Shown here one piece after another: positions 1 to 10,440 of a stretch of DNA of 55,808 bases. A model generated the notes under the pieces. That model worked only from the letters and a program-made list of their open reading frames with translations. It was not told the DNA's origin and searched no databases. Source of the DNA: an uncultured Oscillibacter sp. (GTDB lineage Bacteria; Bacillota; Clostridia; Oscillospirales; Oscillospiraceae). The position numbers and the translations under genes are program-made. The stretch is from positions 12,878 to 68,685 of the forward strand of contig CATNDT010000001.1 of assembly GCA_950097035.1 (NCBI GenBank). The letters are read 5' to 3'. Within the stretch, counting starts at the first letter, position 1, and each line of letters opens with the position of its first letter.

Positions 1-24
1 GGGCCGATCCTTTCCAGAAAAGAG

Positions 25-1542
25 GTGGGTTTTATGTCCGATGACCAACAGCGGTTTGGCGATGGGCAGGACGATTATCTAAAGGGAGCACAGAAAGCGG
101 CGGAGGTGGCCAGGAAAGCTGGCGGGACTGCCGCGAAAACAGCCGGCACAACAGCGGCAGGAGAGAATACAGCCAATGCGGCAGCGGCGGTGACCCAGGC
201 GGGCGCTGAAGCCGGAAAGGCAGCGGCGAACATAGCCGCCGGTACTGCCGCTGGCGGGCCTTGGGGCGCCATTCTCTCTGCGGCGTGGTCCCTGCGGCAT
301 ACGCTCTTTAAGGTCCTGATCTTCATTTGCCTGTTTCTCTTGTTCATTGTGGTGGCTGTTGTATCACTGCCCTCCATCGTGTTCAATAACATCTTCCAAA
401 CGGATCCGAGTAGTGTGGATCCTAACGCACCCACAAGTATCACCGCCAACTTTGACGATGTATCCAGTGTGGTATCCGACTGTATTAAGGGCGGCTACGA
501 TATGGCCTTGGCCGAGGTGGAGAACATCATCACCACCGGCGGCTATGACCATGAGCTGTCTATGGAGGCATTGATCAACAACGGCCTGATCTCCACCGAT
601 TATGATACCTGCTACACGTTGGCGGCCTACTCGGCCTCCATGCAGCAACGCGGCACCACCAAGGCGGACATGAAATCAAAGCTGGACGCCGTTGCCGGTC
701 AGATGTTCGCTGTCACCTATGAAGTGAAGGAGACCACAAAAACGGTGCAGCTGGAGACTGCGGAAGGCGAGGAAGCTGGGGAACCGGAGGAAATCACCGT
801 CCAATATGTGGTCTGCACCATCCACCCCTTTGACCAGTCAGTCATTCTGACCGCTTTCGGAATTGATACATCCGCCCAGTATGACCAGTTTGGCATCACC
901 TATGGTGAAGCGATCACCAATATGTCCAATGCCCTGAAGATGACCATGTACGGCACACTGTCCAACGGCATGGTCCCCCCGATCACCGATGCAGAACTGA
1001 ACGCCTATTTGGACAGCCTCACCTGCAGCGGCACACGGAAGGAACTGATGCGGGTGGCCCTGTCCCTGGTAGGCCGTGTCCCATACTTCTGGGGCGGCAA
1101 GAGCGCACCTGGCTGGAACGAGGCATGGAACACACCCAGGCTGGTGACCGCAGCAGGCTCCAGCAGTACCGGCACCATCCGTCCCTACGGTCTGGATTGT
1201 TCGGGGTACACGGAATGGGTCTATCAGACGGCGCTGGGTGTGACCTTATATGACGGCACCTGGAACCAATGGGACGCCACCTATGCCATCACCGAGGCAG
1301 AACTGCTGCCCGGTGATCTGGGCTTCATGGCGGCGCCGGGTACGGTGCCTGTCAACCATGTGCTGCTCTATGCCGGCAAAGATGCCGATGGCAATCAACT
1401 CTGGGTCCACTGCTCCAGCGGGGCCGGCGGCGTGGCGCTCAACTCCCCGGATTATGTGACTCAGTTCCGTCGGAGGAAAGACATCGACTTGGAGGCGGAC
1501 TTTACGCCTGCGACCATAGAACAAGGAGTCAATAATGACTGA
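25..1542 (+). CDS. Conjugative-transfer cell-wall hydrolase, NlpC/P60 C-terminal domain, one TM segment
   Basis: TM segment (LFKVLIFICLFLLFIVVAVVSL); C-terminal RVPYFWGGKSA...GLDCSGYTEWVYQ...PGDLGFM...NHVLLYAG fits NlpC/P60; immediately upstream of PrgI/VirB4 genes. Confidence 0.85.
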   Translation: MGFMSDDQQRFGDGQDDYLKGAQKAAEVARKAGGTAAKTAGTTAAGENTANAAAAVTQAGAEAGKAAANIAAGTAAGGPWGAILSAAWSLRHTLFKVLIFICLFLLFIVVAVVSLPSIVFNNIFQTDPSSVDPNAPTSITANFDDVSSVVSDCIKGGYDMALAEVENIITTGGYDHELSMEALINNGLISTDYDTCYTLAAYSASMQQRGTTKADMKSKLDAVAGQMFAVTYEVKETTKTVQLETAEGEEAGEPEEITVQYVVCTIHPFDQSVILTAFGIDTSAQYDQFGITYGEAITNMSNALKMTMYGTLSNGMVPPITDAELNAYLDSLTCSGTRKELMRVALSLVGRVPYFWGGKSAPGWNEAWNTPRLVTAAGSSSTGTIRPYGLDCSGYTEWVYQTALGVTLYDGTWNQWDATYAITEAELLPGDLGFMAAPGTVPVNHVLLYAGKDADGNQLWVHCSSGAGGVALNSPDYVTQFRRRKDIDLEADFTPATIEQGVNND

Positions 1543-1981
1543 AGAAAGAGAATACAGCAACATTTACACGATACCACCCAACTATACCGACTCGGGCAAG
1601 CTGCTGGGCGGGATGCTGGAGCCCCGTAACACGGTAGAGGCCGGCCTGCTGCTGATCGTAGTCGGCTATCCGGAGCTGATGTGGCTCCACCTGCCGGTGA
1701 CAGCCAAGGTGGTAGTTATGACCATAACCCTGCTGCCGCTGGGCGTGTTTGCCCTTATGGGCCTGGGCGGCGACTCGCTGCTGCAGTACATCTCCCACAT
1801 GGTGCTTTTCTGGGTGCGCAGGCGGCAGCTCCACTATAGGAGGATCGGATACCATTATGGCACAGTCACGCACAAAAGCCGCCCCGCAAAGAAACCGCCG
1901 GGCAGGCCACCCACAAAAAGACAAGCTGGAGTTCGTTCAGAACTTCATTCCCCTCAAAGAGATCAAAAACGGCATCATTGA
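1535..1981 (+). CDS. PrgI-family-like conjugation membrane protein
   Basis: Small protein with two hydrophobic segments directly before VirB4; 8-nt overlap with previous CDS. The C-terminal basic tail overlaps the VirB4 start in another frame. Confidence 0.65.
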   Translation: MTEEREYSNIYTIPPNYTDSGKLLGGMLEPRNTVEAGLLLIVVGYPELMWLHLPVTAKVVVMTITLLPLGVFALMGLGGDSLLQYISHMVLFWVRRRQLHYRRIGYHYGTVTHKSRPAKKPPGRPPTKRQAGVRSELHSPQRDQKRHH

Positions 1982-4439
1982 AACAACTGATGGGCGGTTC
2001 CTCAAGATCCTGGAGATCGAGCCCATCAACTTCCTGCTCCGCTCCGACGAGGAGCAATGGGGCATCATCTCCACCTTTGCCAGCTGGCTGAAGATCTCAC
2101 CCATGCGCCTGCAGTTCAAGTCCGTCACACGCAAGGCGGATTCGGACAAGTATGTTTCCGGACTTCAAGCCGACCTGGAACAGGAGGACGTGGAGGCCTG
2201 CCGCAAGCTGGGGGATGGGACCATCCGATTTATCCGGGAGGAGGGCAGCCGGGAGGCGTTATCCCGGCGTTTCTTTTTGATCTTCCAGTATGAGGCCCCC
2301 ACCGGCCGGCGGCAGATGGATTCCGATTACAGTGAGATCTACGCCGCTTTACAGACGGTAACGCAAAATGCCCGCACCTACTTCGCCCAATGCGGCAACA
2401 GCATTGTGCAGCCCAAGGACGAGGATGCCTTTGCAGCGGAGGTACTGTATATGTACTTCAACCGCCGTTCCTGTGTGGACGATCCATTCATGAACCGGCT
2501 CAACCGGGTGGTGCTGGACACCATGGCGGCCAAAAAGCGCGTGGTGGGCGTTGACCCGGTGCCCCATATCCCGGCGGTCAATTTCGTGGCCCCCAGGGGC
2601 CTTGACCTGACACATCCCGGCTATATCGTCATGGACGGCACCTACTATACCTACCTCTATATCCGCAAGAATGGGTTCCCCCAGACGGTGCGCGGCGGGT
2701 GGATGTCCTCACTCATCAACGCCGGCGAGGGCGTGGATGTGGATCTGCACCTGCGCCGTGAGATCCGCGGCAAGACCATCGACCGGGTGGCCCAGCGCAT
2801 CCGGCTCAACCGTACCAAGCTGCGGGAACTGCAGGACACCTCCACCGACTACGAGGAGCTGGCGGGTTCTATCCAGGCCGGGTACTACATCAAGCAGGGG
2901 TTGTCCAGCCGGAATGAGGACCTTTTCTATATGTCGGTATTCATCACCCTGTCCGCCGCCAGCTATGAGGAACTGCAATGGCGCAAGCAGCAGATGACCG
3001 ACTTCATGAAATCCATGGATATCCAGGTGTCCGACTGTATGTTCCAGCAGGAGGCCGCCCTGCGTTCCACCATGCCGTTCCTCACCATGGACTCCAGCCT
3101 GGAGCGCAAGTCCAAGAGGAATGTGCTGACCAGCGGGGCGGCTTCCACCTATATGTTCACCAGCTTTGAGCTCTCCGACGACAACGGCATCCTGCTGGGC
3201 CTGAACCGGCACAACAACTCCCTGTGTATTGTGGATCCGTTCAATACCAAGGTGAATAAGAACGCCAACTTTACCATCTGCGGCACCTCCGGGGCCGGCA
3301 AGACCTACACGATGCAGGTCATGGCTTTACGCATGAGGATGCGCGGCATTCAATGTTTTATTTTGGCGCCGCTCAAAGGCCACGAGTTCAAACGGGCCTG
3401 CCACAAGGTAGGAGGCGCCTATATCAAGCTGGCCCCCGGTTCCTCCGCCTGTATCAATGTCATGGAGATCCGCCCCACCATCACCCCGGAGATGGAGTTG
3501 ATCGACGAGTTGGATTACAGCGACATCGACTCCATGCTGGCCAAAAAGGTCCAGCAGCTCATGATCTTCTTCTCCCTCCTGATCCCTGATATGTCCAACG
3601 AGGAGGAGCAAATGCTGGACGAAGCCCTCATCAAGACCTATGCCCAGTTCGGCATCACCCATGACAATGCATCCCTTTATACCGATGCTGGCAGGACGGC
3701 CATGAAGCCTATGCCCATCCTGGGCGACCTCTATCAGAACCTGAAAGAAAACCCGCTGACCACCCGGTTGGCCACCATCGTCAGCCGGTTCGTCACCGGC
3801 AGCGCTCAGAGCTTCAACCGGCAGACCAATGTAGATCTGAGCAACAAGTACATTGTTCTGGACATCTCGGAACTCAAAGGCAAGCTGCTGCCGGTAGGCA
3901 TGATGATCGCGCTGGACTATGTCTGGGACCAGGTCAAGGCAGACCGAACGAAAAGAAAAATGGTATTCATTGATGAGATTTGGAAGTTGATCGGCGGCGC
4001 GGCCAACAAGCAGGCGGCGGAATTCTGCCTGGAGATTTTCAAAATCATACGCGGCTACGGAGGAGGCGCCCTGGCTGCCACCCAAGACCTGTCCGACTTC
4101 TTCGGGTTGGAAGACGGCCGCTATGGCCGGGCCATCCTCAACAACAGCAAGACCAAGATCATCCTCAACCTGGAGCCGGACGAGGCGGAGTATGTCAAGG
4201 ATGTCCTTAAACTCACCCGGACAGAGATCCGCAGCATCACCCAGTTCGAGCGCGGCGAGGCGCTTATTTCCAGCAACAGTAACAAGGTGCCGGTCATTAT
4301 CAAAGCCTCCAAAGAGGAGCAGCAGATGATCACCACCGACCGGGCTGAACTGGAAGCCATGCTGAAGGAGATGCGGGCAGTAGCCGACCTGGCGGAGCAA
4401 CCCCCAGTCCCGGCCGAGGGTGATGGCAAAAACGTTTAA
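1857..4439 (+). CDS. virB4: VirB4/TraE-type conjugation ATPase
   Basis: Walker A ICGTSGAGKTYTMQ, Walker B KMVFIDEIWKL, ALAATQDLSDFF. ATG at 1857 follows TAGGAGG; the tracked start at 1749 lies inside the upstream gene. Confidence 0.92.
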   Translation: MAQSRTKAAPQRNRRAGHPQKDKLEFVQNFIPLKEIKNGIIETTDGRFLKILEIEPINFLLRSDEEQWGIISTFASWLKISPMRLQFKSVTRKADSDKYVSGLQADLEQEDVEACRKLGDGTIRFIREEGSREALSRRFFLIFQYEAPTGRRQMDSDYSEIYAALQTVTQNARTYFAQCGNSIVQPKDEDAFAAEVLYMYFNRRSCVDDPFMNRLNRVVLDTMAAKKRVVGVDPVPHIPAVNFVAPRGLDLTHPGYIVMDGTYYTYLYIRKNGFPQTVRGGWMSSLINAGEGVDVDLHLRREIRGKTIDRVAQRIRLNRTKLRELQDTSTDYEELAGSIQAGYYIKQGLSSRNEDLFYMSVFITLSAASYEELQWRKQQMTDFMKSMDIQVSDCMFQQEAALRSTMPFLTMDSSLERKSKRNVLTSGAASTYMFTSFELSDDNGILLGLNRHNNSLCIVDPFNTKVNKNANFTICGTSGAGKTYTMQVMALRMRMRGIQCFILAPLKGHEFKRACHKVGGAYIKLAPGSSACINVMEIRPTITPEMELIDELDYSDIDSMLAKKVQQLMIFFSLLIPDMSNEEEQMLDEALIKTYAQFGITHDNASLYTDAGRTAMKPMPILGDLYQNLKENPLTTRLATIVSRFVTGSAQSFNRQTNVDLSNKYIVLDISELKGKLLPVGMMIALDYVWDQVKADRTKRKMVFIDEIWKLIGGAANKQAAEFCLEIFKIIRGYGGGALAATQDLSDFFGLEDGRYGRAILNNSKTKIILNLEPDEAEYVKDVLKLTRTEIRSITQFERGEALISSNSNKVPVIIKASKEEQQMITTDRAELEAMLKEMRAVADLAEQPPVPAEGDGKNV

Positions 4440-4492
4440 GGGGTAAAAAGCGTATTTCCTACAATATGCGTACAGAAAAATGAGGTGACCCT

Positions 4493-5032
4493 ATGCTTTT
4501 ACAGGAAGAACAGCACATTGTGCATTGGCTGACCCAATATGGAGTGCTGACCAAAACACAGGTCATTCGGCTCCTGAAAGACAAGCCGCCCCAGACTGCC
4601 GAGAAAATCATCCGCGGTCTGAAGCGAGAACTCATGATCCATGAGATCGCCGGCGGCTATTATTTGGGCGTTGACCCCATGTGCCAGCCGGATCAGCGCA
4701 TCATTCTGGCAGTGTGGGTGCTGCTCCAATTCGCAGATCAGTTAGAGCCTATGGCGCACTATCCGGCAACCTATCCCTCCCAGCTCTTTTTTCTCAAGGA
4801 GAATATGGGCTATGAGATCGTAGTCCTCTACGATGGCGAGCAACATCTGGCACGATTGCTCCAGCCCCAGGAGGAACTGAGGTATATCTTTGTCCTGCCC
4901 AGGATCTCTATGGCGCAGGAATTGGTGCTGCCCTCAGTCCCCTGCCTGTTCGCTACGGTAGACTATAACGGGCAAGAGGTGCCGGTGGTCAGGTTTTATT
5001 CGGAAGGAGGACAGCAGGATGCCGCAGTCTGA
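4493..5032 (+). CDS. Winged-helix-like accessory protein of conjugative element (DUF5697-like)
   Basis: ORF with N-terminal HTH-like segment (TQYGVLTKTQVIRLLKDKPPQTAEKIIRGLKRELMI); good RBS; collinear with transfer genes. Confidence 0.6.
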   Translation: MLLQEEQHIVHWLTQYGVLTKTQVIRLLKDKPPQTAEKIIRGLKRELMIHEIAGGYYLGVDPMCQPDQRIILAVWVLLQFADQLEPMAHYPATYPSQLFFLKENMGYEIVVLYDGEQHLARLLQPQEELRYIFVLPRISMAQELVLPSVPCLFATVDYNGQEVPVVRFYSEGGQQDAAV

Positions 5033-5699
5033 TTTTCTGCGCAGCGTGTCACAGGCACAGAAGCGGTTGAAACAGGCCGGGGTGGAGTTGGCCCGCACCC
5101 AGGCGCTGGCTGAGCAGCATGATATGGCCGGTGCCTTTGGCGCCGCTTTTGCCTTCGAGGCAGAGGTAGAGAAGCTGGCTCTGCTGGCCAGGGCCATGCC
5201 GGCTTACACCGGACATCCAAAGGCAATGGATCTGACGCAGACCCTGCTGGGGGAGACCATTCCCATTGCGATGGGATACACAGAGCAGGGTTGGTTCTGC
5301 CTTCGCATCCCTGCGCTCCTCCCCAAAAAGGGCAGCGGTTCCCCTATCTATATCCAGCAGGCTCTCTACCCGGCCATGCAGAAATTCTTTGGGAATAAAG
5401 TACCGGCCAGCTATTCTGACTGTGTACTGGTCTATCGTCATGTCTATGATGCGGCCCGGCCGGAACGAGCTTATCGGGATCACGACAACATCGAGCAGAA
5501 CATGGTCACAGATATCATCGCGCTCTACCTGATGCCTGATGACGCACCTCTGCGGTGCGCCCATTTTTATTGCAGCGACGTTGGACAGGGCGACCGCACC
5601 GAGGTCTATGTGATCCCAAAAGAACAGTTCCCCACCTGGCTGTATGCCTCATTCCACGGCAGATTAAAGGAGGTGACGCTATATGAAAACCGGCCATAA
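5019..5699 (+). CDS. Conserved hypothetical conjugative-element protein (DUF6100-like)
   Basis: 226-aa ORF, RBS GGAGGACAG, 14-nt overlap with upstream gene. Confidence 0.6.
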   Translation: MPQSDFLRSVSQAQKRLKQAGVELARTQALAEQHDMAGAFGAAFAFEAEVEKLALLARAMPAYTGHPKAMDLTQTLLGETIPIAMGYTEQGWFCLRIPALLPKKGSGSPIYIQQALYPAMQKFFGNKVPASYSDCVLVYRHVYDAARPERAYRDHDNIEQNMVTDIIALYLMPDDAPLRCAHFYCSDVGQGDRTEVYVIPKEQFPTWLYASFHGRLKEVTLYENRP

Positions 5700-5877
5700 C
5701 GGCGGAAAAAAGATAGGTATGAAAGGCCGATTTTTGCCGCCCGTTTCCCGCCCATGTTCCATACACCGGAAAATCCCCCGAAAATCGGGGAGTTCCCGGC
5801 GGGTGGAACGGCCGGATTGCGGCAAAGAGAGGAGAAACGATGCCGCAATCTCTGATGAGGTGGAGGAGGCACAATGA
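5683..5877 (+). CDS. Small basic hypothetical protein (64 aa)
   Basis: Strong RBS AAAGGAGGTGACGCT; overlaps the next gene at ATGA. Confidence 0.5.
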   Translation: MKTGHNGGKKIGMKGRFLPPVSRPCSIHRKIPRKSGSSRRVERPDCGKERRNDAAISDEVEEAQ

Positions 5878-7046
5878 TCACACTCCGCCCCGGCAGTCAT
5901 GCGTATCGCCTCCTTCTGCTCTTGGCCGCTGCCGGGGAGTTTCCTGCACATTCATTGCATCTGCTGGGGAGTGTTCGCTCTTTGGAAACACTGGTTCATC
6001 GGCTGGAGCGTACCCAGCAATTCCGCACAGAGGCGGGGGCAGACCTTGGGTGCTGTAGAATGCTCTCAGTCAGCGGCAGACGGAACAGGAGGACCATCCG
6101 CCTTTATAAGAGCGCGCTCCCTCTCCTGAATGCCCTCGACCCAGCTGCATTGGAACAATACCTGGCCCTGACAGGCGGCCATCGCTTCTCCGGCAGTGAT
6201 GCCCATATCCAGCGAAATCACAGGGTGGCAGAGACACTGGCCATGTGCCAAAGCGCAGGGATCGAGTTCCGGCCCTACGCCTTGCCGCCGCTGCAGAAGC
6301 AGCAGATCACCCGGGTGGTACCTGCATCACCTGCTTTTTACATCGCACGTTCTCTAAAAAAACTGGACAGCACCGAGATGAACAAGACCATCTTCACCAG
6401 ATTGACCGGGGCCCTGTTCACCCATGAAACCTGCTACGCCGTCTACAATACCCGCAGCGCCGCGATGAAATGGAGCGGCATGGGTGAGTTCAAAACAGCC
6501 CAGCATCTTTCTGAACTGGCCCGGATGAACGCAGGCATCCCCCGGGCAGACCATGCGCTGCTCTTGGGTGAGTGCATGGATGTCGCGTTTCAGACCATAC
6601 AGGAGTCGGACAAAGGACACCGTATGGAACTGCGGTTTGACCGCATCTATCCCCATATCCACTTTATCCCCATGGACCGGCAGGGCATCCGCCTGCTGCG
6701 GATCCTGTCGCTCCCAGACTGGAACGAGCAAATACTCTCTGCGGCATTCCCATCGGAGTGGCGCTCTGATGGCCCGGGGATCATGGAGTACGACGCCCGG
6801 CGGGATGGGACTTTTATTCTCTCCCATCTGGATGGCGACCTCGCCCGGCTTGTCCGGCTGCGTCAGGCGCTGGAACATACTGATCTCCCATTTGAAGTAC
6901 TTTGTTTCTCCTGGCAATCGGCCTTTCTGCGAGACTATCTGGGGAGCCGCGTTGCTCTCAGGGAACTATCTCTGGAAGCATTGGAGGCCTCTTTGGGGAT
7001 AGGTACGGGGGATCAAGAACCACAAGAGGAGGAAATCGTGATGTGA
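5874..7046 (+). CDS. Hypothetical protein, replication-relaxation-like winged-helix layout
   Basis: 390-aa ORF with N-terminal wHTH-like region; RBS GGAGGAGG; stop overlaps virD4 start. Confidence 0.6.
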   Translation: MITLRPGSHAYRLLLLLAAAGEFPAHSLHLLGSVRSLETLVHRLERTQQFRTEAGADLGCCRMLSVSGRRNRRTIRLYKSALPLLNALDPAALEQYLALTGGHRFSGSDAHIQRNHRVAETLAMCQSAGIEFRPYALPPLQKQQITRVVPASPAFYIARSLKKLDSTEMNKTIFTRLTGALFTHETCYAVYNTRSAAMKWSGMGEFKTAQHLSELARMNAGIPRADHALLLGECMDVAFQTIQESDKGHRMELRFDRIYPHIHFIPMDRQGIRLLRILSLPDWNEQILSAAFPSEWRSDGPGIMEYDARRDGTFILSHLDGDLARLVRLRQALEHTDLPFEVLCFSWQSAFLRDYLGSRVALRELSLEALEASLGIGTGDQEPQEEEIVM

Positions 7047-8947
7047 GAACGAAACAGACGCGCACAGCCGCTATCATCATTGCCATCATACTGGGTCTGG
7101 CGGCGCTGTTCTATCTGGGCGGGCTGGTCTGTCAGCTTCTTGAACAGTACCAACTGTGGCTGGCAAGCGGCGGACTCTCAGGCAAGGCCCAGATCGGTGA
7201 TATCCAATTCGGCCCGCTATCGTGCTGGAGCCAGGCAGTTACAGTCTCAGGACTGAAAAGCACTGCCATTGTGGCACTTCTGTGTGGAAGCGTGTACGCC
7301 TATGTCCGGCTCCACGACCGGTTTGGAAGCCGGGACTTCGACGAGCGCAACTTTGCCCGCAGCCAGTGCGGCACTTATGGAACTGCCGGATGGATGGGCG
7401 AAAAAGAGCTACGCTCCGTTCTGGAGGTGGCCAGTCCGCAGAGGGCCAGGGGCATCATACTGGGCCAGAATGAGCGTGGAAATGTCATCTGTCTGCCAGA
7501 GAATACCCGGCTCAATAAGCACATCGCCGTGTTCGGCGCCAGTGGAACCATGAAGTCCAGAGGTGTGATTCGCCCTGCGCTGTTCCAAAGCATACGCCGT
7601 GGGGAATCCGTCTGCTGCACAGATCCAAAATCAGAAATTTACGCCGACACGGCGGAGCTGTTTCGGAAAAACGGCTATACCGTCCGCGTCTACAACCTGC
7701 TTCACCCGGAGTTGGGCGACTCTTGGAACTGTATGTTTGATCTGAATGGCGACACCCTGATGGCCCAGGTGCTGACCGATGTCATCATCGCCAACACCAA
7801 AGGAGATGGAAAGGGCGACCACTTCTGGGATAATGGTGAGGCCAACCTGCTCAAGAGCCTGATCCTCTATGTGGATCTGGACGCCACCCGCCGGCCGGAG
7901 GAGCGCAACCTGCCCGCTGTCTACCAGATGCTCACCCAGAACACAGAAAAACAGCTTACAGCCCTCTTTGACCGGCTGCCGCTGGATCACCCGGCCCGGG
8001 CACCCTACAGCCTGTTCAGTCAGTCAAGTGATACCGTTCGGGCAGGGATCGTCCTGGGCCTTGGCACTCGGCTGCAGGTGCTCCAGAGCGAGGCGGTCCG
8101 GCGGATCACACGCCGGTCTGACATTGACCTTGCCCTCCCCGGGCAGACCAAATGCGCATATTTCATCATTCTGGACGACCAGAATTCCTCACTGGAATTT
8201 TTGTCGTCCCTTTTCTTTGCGTTCCTGTTCATCAAACTGGTCCGCTATGCCGACAGCACACCGGAACAGCGATGCAAGGTGCCGGTCAACATTGTGTTAG
8301 ATGAGATGAACAATATTGGCGTGATTCCGGATTTCTCCCGGCGGCTTAGTACGATTCGCTCACGCTCGCTGCAAGTCCTGATGTGCTGTCAAAACCTTCC
8401 TCAGATTCAAAACCGATACCCAGATAATCTCTGGGCGGAGTTGATCGGCAACGCAGACACCCAACTGATGCTGGGCTGTACAGATGATGTGACGGCCGAA
8501 TACTTCAGCGCCCGCAGCGGCGACATGACAGTAGAGGTGAACTCCACCATGACTGTCCGGCAGAGCATCGCCATTGCCCAGATCATTCCCCAATACCGCT
8601 ACACCGAGGGCCTTGGCCGGCGGCGCCTCCTCACCCCGGATGAAGTGCTGCGCCTGCCCAATGAGGAACTGCTTATCATCATCCGCGGCCAGAAGGTCCT
8701 GCGGGCCAGGAAGTTTGATTACACCGGCCACCCCTACGCCAGGGAGTGTGTCAAGGCCAGCATCCAGGATTATCGGCAATTTCGGTCAGCACCCGATGAA
8801 GAACCGGCTCCATTGGCTGAGCAGGTTGAAGATCAGAAACACCCCGCCGCCGAACAAACTCCCGAACCGGTACCGCAGCAACACCACAAGCCCGTCAGGC
8901 GGAAACCGACGCTCTATGAGAGTTCCCGCCCGCCCGTAGATTTTTGA
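7043..8947 (+). CDS. virD4: VirD4/TraG-type coupling protein
   Basis: TM N-terminus; FGASGTMKSRGVIRPAL P-loop-like; CTDPKSEIYADTAE; NIVLDEMNNIGVIPDFSRRLSTIRSRSLQVLMCCQNLPQIQNRYP. GTG start at 7043 after AGGAGGAAATC. Confidence 0.9.
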   Translation: MRTKQTRTAAIIIAIILGLAALFYLGGLVCQLLEQYQLWLASGGLSGKAQIGDIQFGPLSCWSQAVTVSGLKSTAIVALLCGSVYAYVRLHDRFGSRDFDERNFARSQCGTYGTAGWMGEKELRSVLEVASPQRARGIILGQNERGNVICLPENTRLNKHIAVFGASGTMKSRGVIRPALFQSIRRGESVCCTDPKSEIYADTAELFRKNGYTVRVYNLLHPELGDSWNCMFDLNGDTLMAQVLTDVIIANTKGDGKGDHFWDNGEANLLKSLILYVDLDATRRPEERNLPAVYQMLTQNTEKQLTALFDRLPLDHPARAPYSLFSQSSDTVRAGIVLGLGTRLQVLQSEAVRRITRRSDIDLALPGQTKCAYFIILDDQNSSLEFLSSLFFAFLFIKLVRYADSTPEQRCKVPVNIVLDEMNNIGVIPDFSRRLSTIRSRSLQVLMCCQNLPQIQNRYPDNLWAELIGNADTQLMLGCTDDVTAEYFSARSGDMTVEVNSTMTVRQSIAIAQIIPQYRYTEGLGRRRLLTPDEVLRLPNEELLIIIRGQKVLRARKFDYTGHPYARECVKASIQDYRQFRSAPDEEPAPLAEQVEDQKHPAAEQTPEPVPQQHHKPVRRKPTLYESSRPPVDF

Positions 8948-8991
8948 TGCTGCAGTCCCATTCCATCATCACTTTAAGGAGGATACAAACC

Positions 8992-10320
8992 ATGGCACGA
9001 ACCAAGAAAGACCAGACCGTTGAGACCCCGACCGATGAGCTGCTTGCCGGCCAGCCTGCAGCTGGGGCAGATCTGCCCCAGACTGAGATGGAATCGGGCG
9101 GAACACCCGGGGACACGGCGCTGCCCGATTTGGAACTGGCCGCCGCCGCATCGCTGGATCCCGACCGTTCCCAGACTGACCTGGAAGCTGATGAAGGTGG
9201 AGAGCCCGACCAGGATGACCTCGTTGAAGGCTCCCAGACCGATCTGAAAGCGGCAGGAAATTCGGAAGACGGCGCAGATCCGCTGAAAGAATCTGTCCAT
9301 CTCCAGACTGACTTTGAATTGCCCTCTGATGGGCGCCCGACCGAGTCGCCGGATGAAGAATTGGACCCCGCGCCCCAGACTGACTCCAAACAGCCCGGGA
9401 AAAAGCTCCGGATGCCTGGCCGGCGCGGTCCGCGTGTGGTATCCATCGACGCTGAGCGCACAGTGGAGACCGATGCGGATAAGCTGCGCAATGATCTGCT
9501 GGATCTGGTGGAGTCGTTAAAGAGTAAGAAAATCCTTACTGGCACCATTCAAGGTGTGGAACGCTTGGCGGATAATCCGGAGATGTCCTATGCCGTCACC
9601 TACCACGGCGACTACAAGATCATCATCCCGGTGCTGGAGGCGGTGGAGGAACCGGAGGACTACCGCGGCCAGCCCAAAGGCGATGTCCTCCACTACCTGC
9701 TCAACAAGCGGCTGGGCGCCGAGGTGGATTACATCGTCAAGGGCATCGACCAAGAGAGCGGTATCGTGGCCGCCAGCCGTCTGGAGGCTATGGCCATGAA
9801 GCGCCGTGAGTATTACTTCCGTACCGACCGGGATGGCAATTACCAGATCTACGAGGGTATCCGGGCCGAGGCCCGGGTGGTATCGGTCATCCGGGCAGGC
9901 ATCTTCGTGGATCTGTTCGGCGCAGAGTGTTATATCCCTCTGCGGGAGTTGTCCTACCAGCGCTGGGTGGACGCCACCACCCACTACCAGCCTGGCCAGC
10001 GTGTGCTGGTGAAGGTGCTGGGCGTAGACCGCACCGACCGGAACAAGCTCCATGTCTCCGCCTCCATCAAGCAGGCGGGGGAAAACCCCTATGAGAAGGC
10101 CCTGAAGAAATACTCGGTGGGCAACCGCTATGTCGGCACCGTCAGCATGGTGGACACCACCGGCGTATTCGTTTCTCTGGACGGCATCGACTGCCTCTGC
10201 ACTTATCCCAAGCGCGGCCGCCCGCCTCGGGGCAGCCGGGTCACTGTGCGGATCCTGGGCATCAACCACGAGAGCAACCGGATCTGGGGTACCATCACCC
10301 ATATTTCTACCGCTTGGTAG
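8992..10320 (+). CDS. S1 RNA-binding-domain protein with QTD-repeat N-terminal region
   Basis: Two S1-like segments (EGIRAEARVVSVIRAGIFVDLFGAECYIPLRELS; VGNRYVGTVSMVDTTGVFVSLDGIDCLCTYPK). ATG 8992 after AAGGAGG. Confidence 0.7.
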   Translation: MARTKKDQTVETPTDELLAGQPAAGADLPQTEMESGGTPGDTALPDLELAAAASLDPDRSQTDLEADEGGEPDQDDLVEGSQTDLKAAGNSEDGADPLKESVHLQTDFELPSDGRPTESPDEELDPAPQTDSKQPGKKLRMPGRRGPRVVSIDAERTVETDADKLRNDLLDLVESLKSKKILTGTIQGVERLADNPEMSYAVTYHGDYKIIIPVLEAVEEPEDYRGQPKGDVLHYLLNKRLGAEVDYIVKGIDQESGIVAASRLEAMAMKRREYYFRTDRDGNYQIYEGIRAEARVVSVIRAGIFVDLFGAECYIPLRELSYQRWVDATTHYQPGQRVLVKVLGVDRTDRNKLHVSASIKQAGENPYEKALKKYSVGNRYVGTVSMVDTTGVFVSLDGIDCLCTYPKRGRPPRGSRVTVRILGINHESNRIWGTITHISTAW

Positions 10321-10329
10321 AATAAATCA

Positions 10330-10366
10330 ATGTGACAAAACCGAAAACTGACGAAGTTTGTCACAT
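10330..10366. promoter_or_regulatory. Inverted repeat ATGTGACAAA-N17-TTTGTCACAT
   Basis: Perfect 10-bp arms at 10330-10339 and 10357-10366 between two CDSs. Confidence 0.6.
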
Positions 10367-10440
10367 AAATGCCGTCAACCTTACTTTTGAGGAGGGGGAA
10401 GCTGATGCGCGCTCCCCCCTCCATTTATGGAGGAATATAC

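Noticed and set aside
3327-4400. 357-aa minus-strand ORF opposite virB4
   Set aside because: Antisense shadow; no recognisable motif; virB4 motifs on the plus strand are clear.
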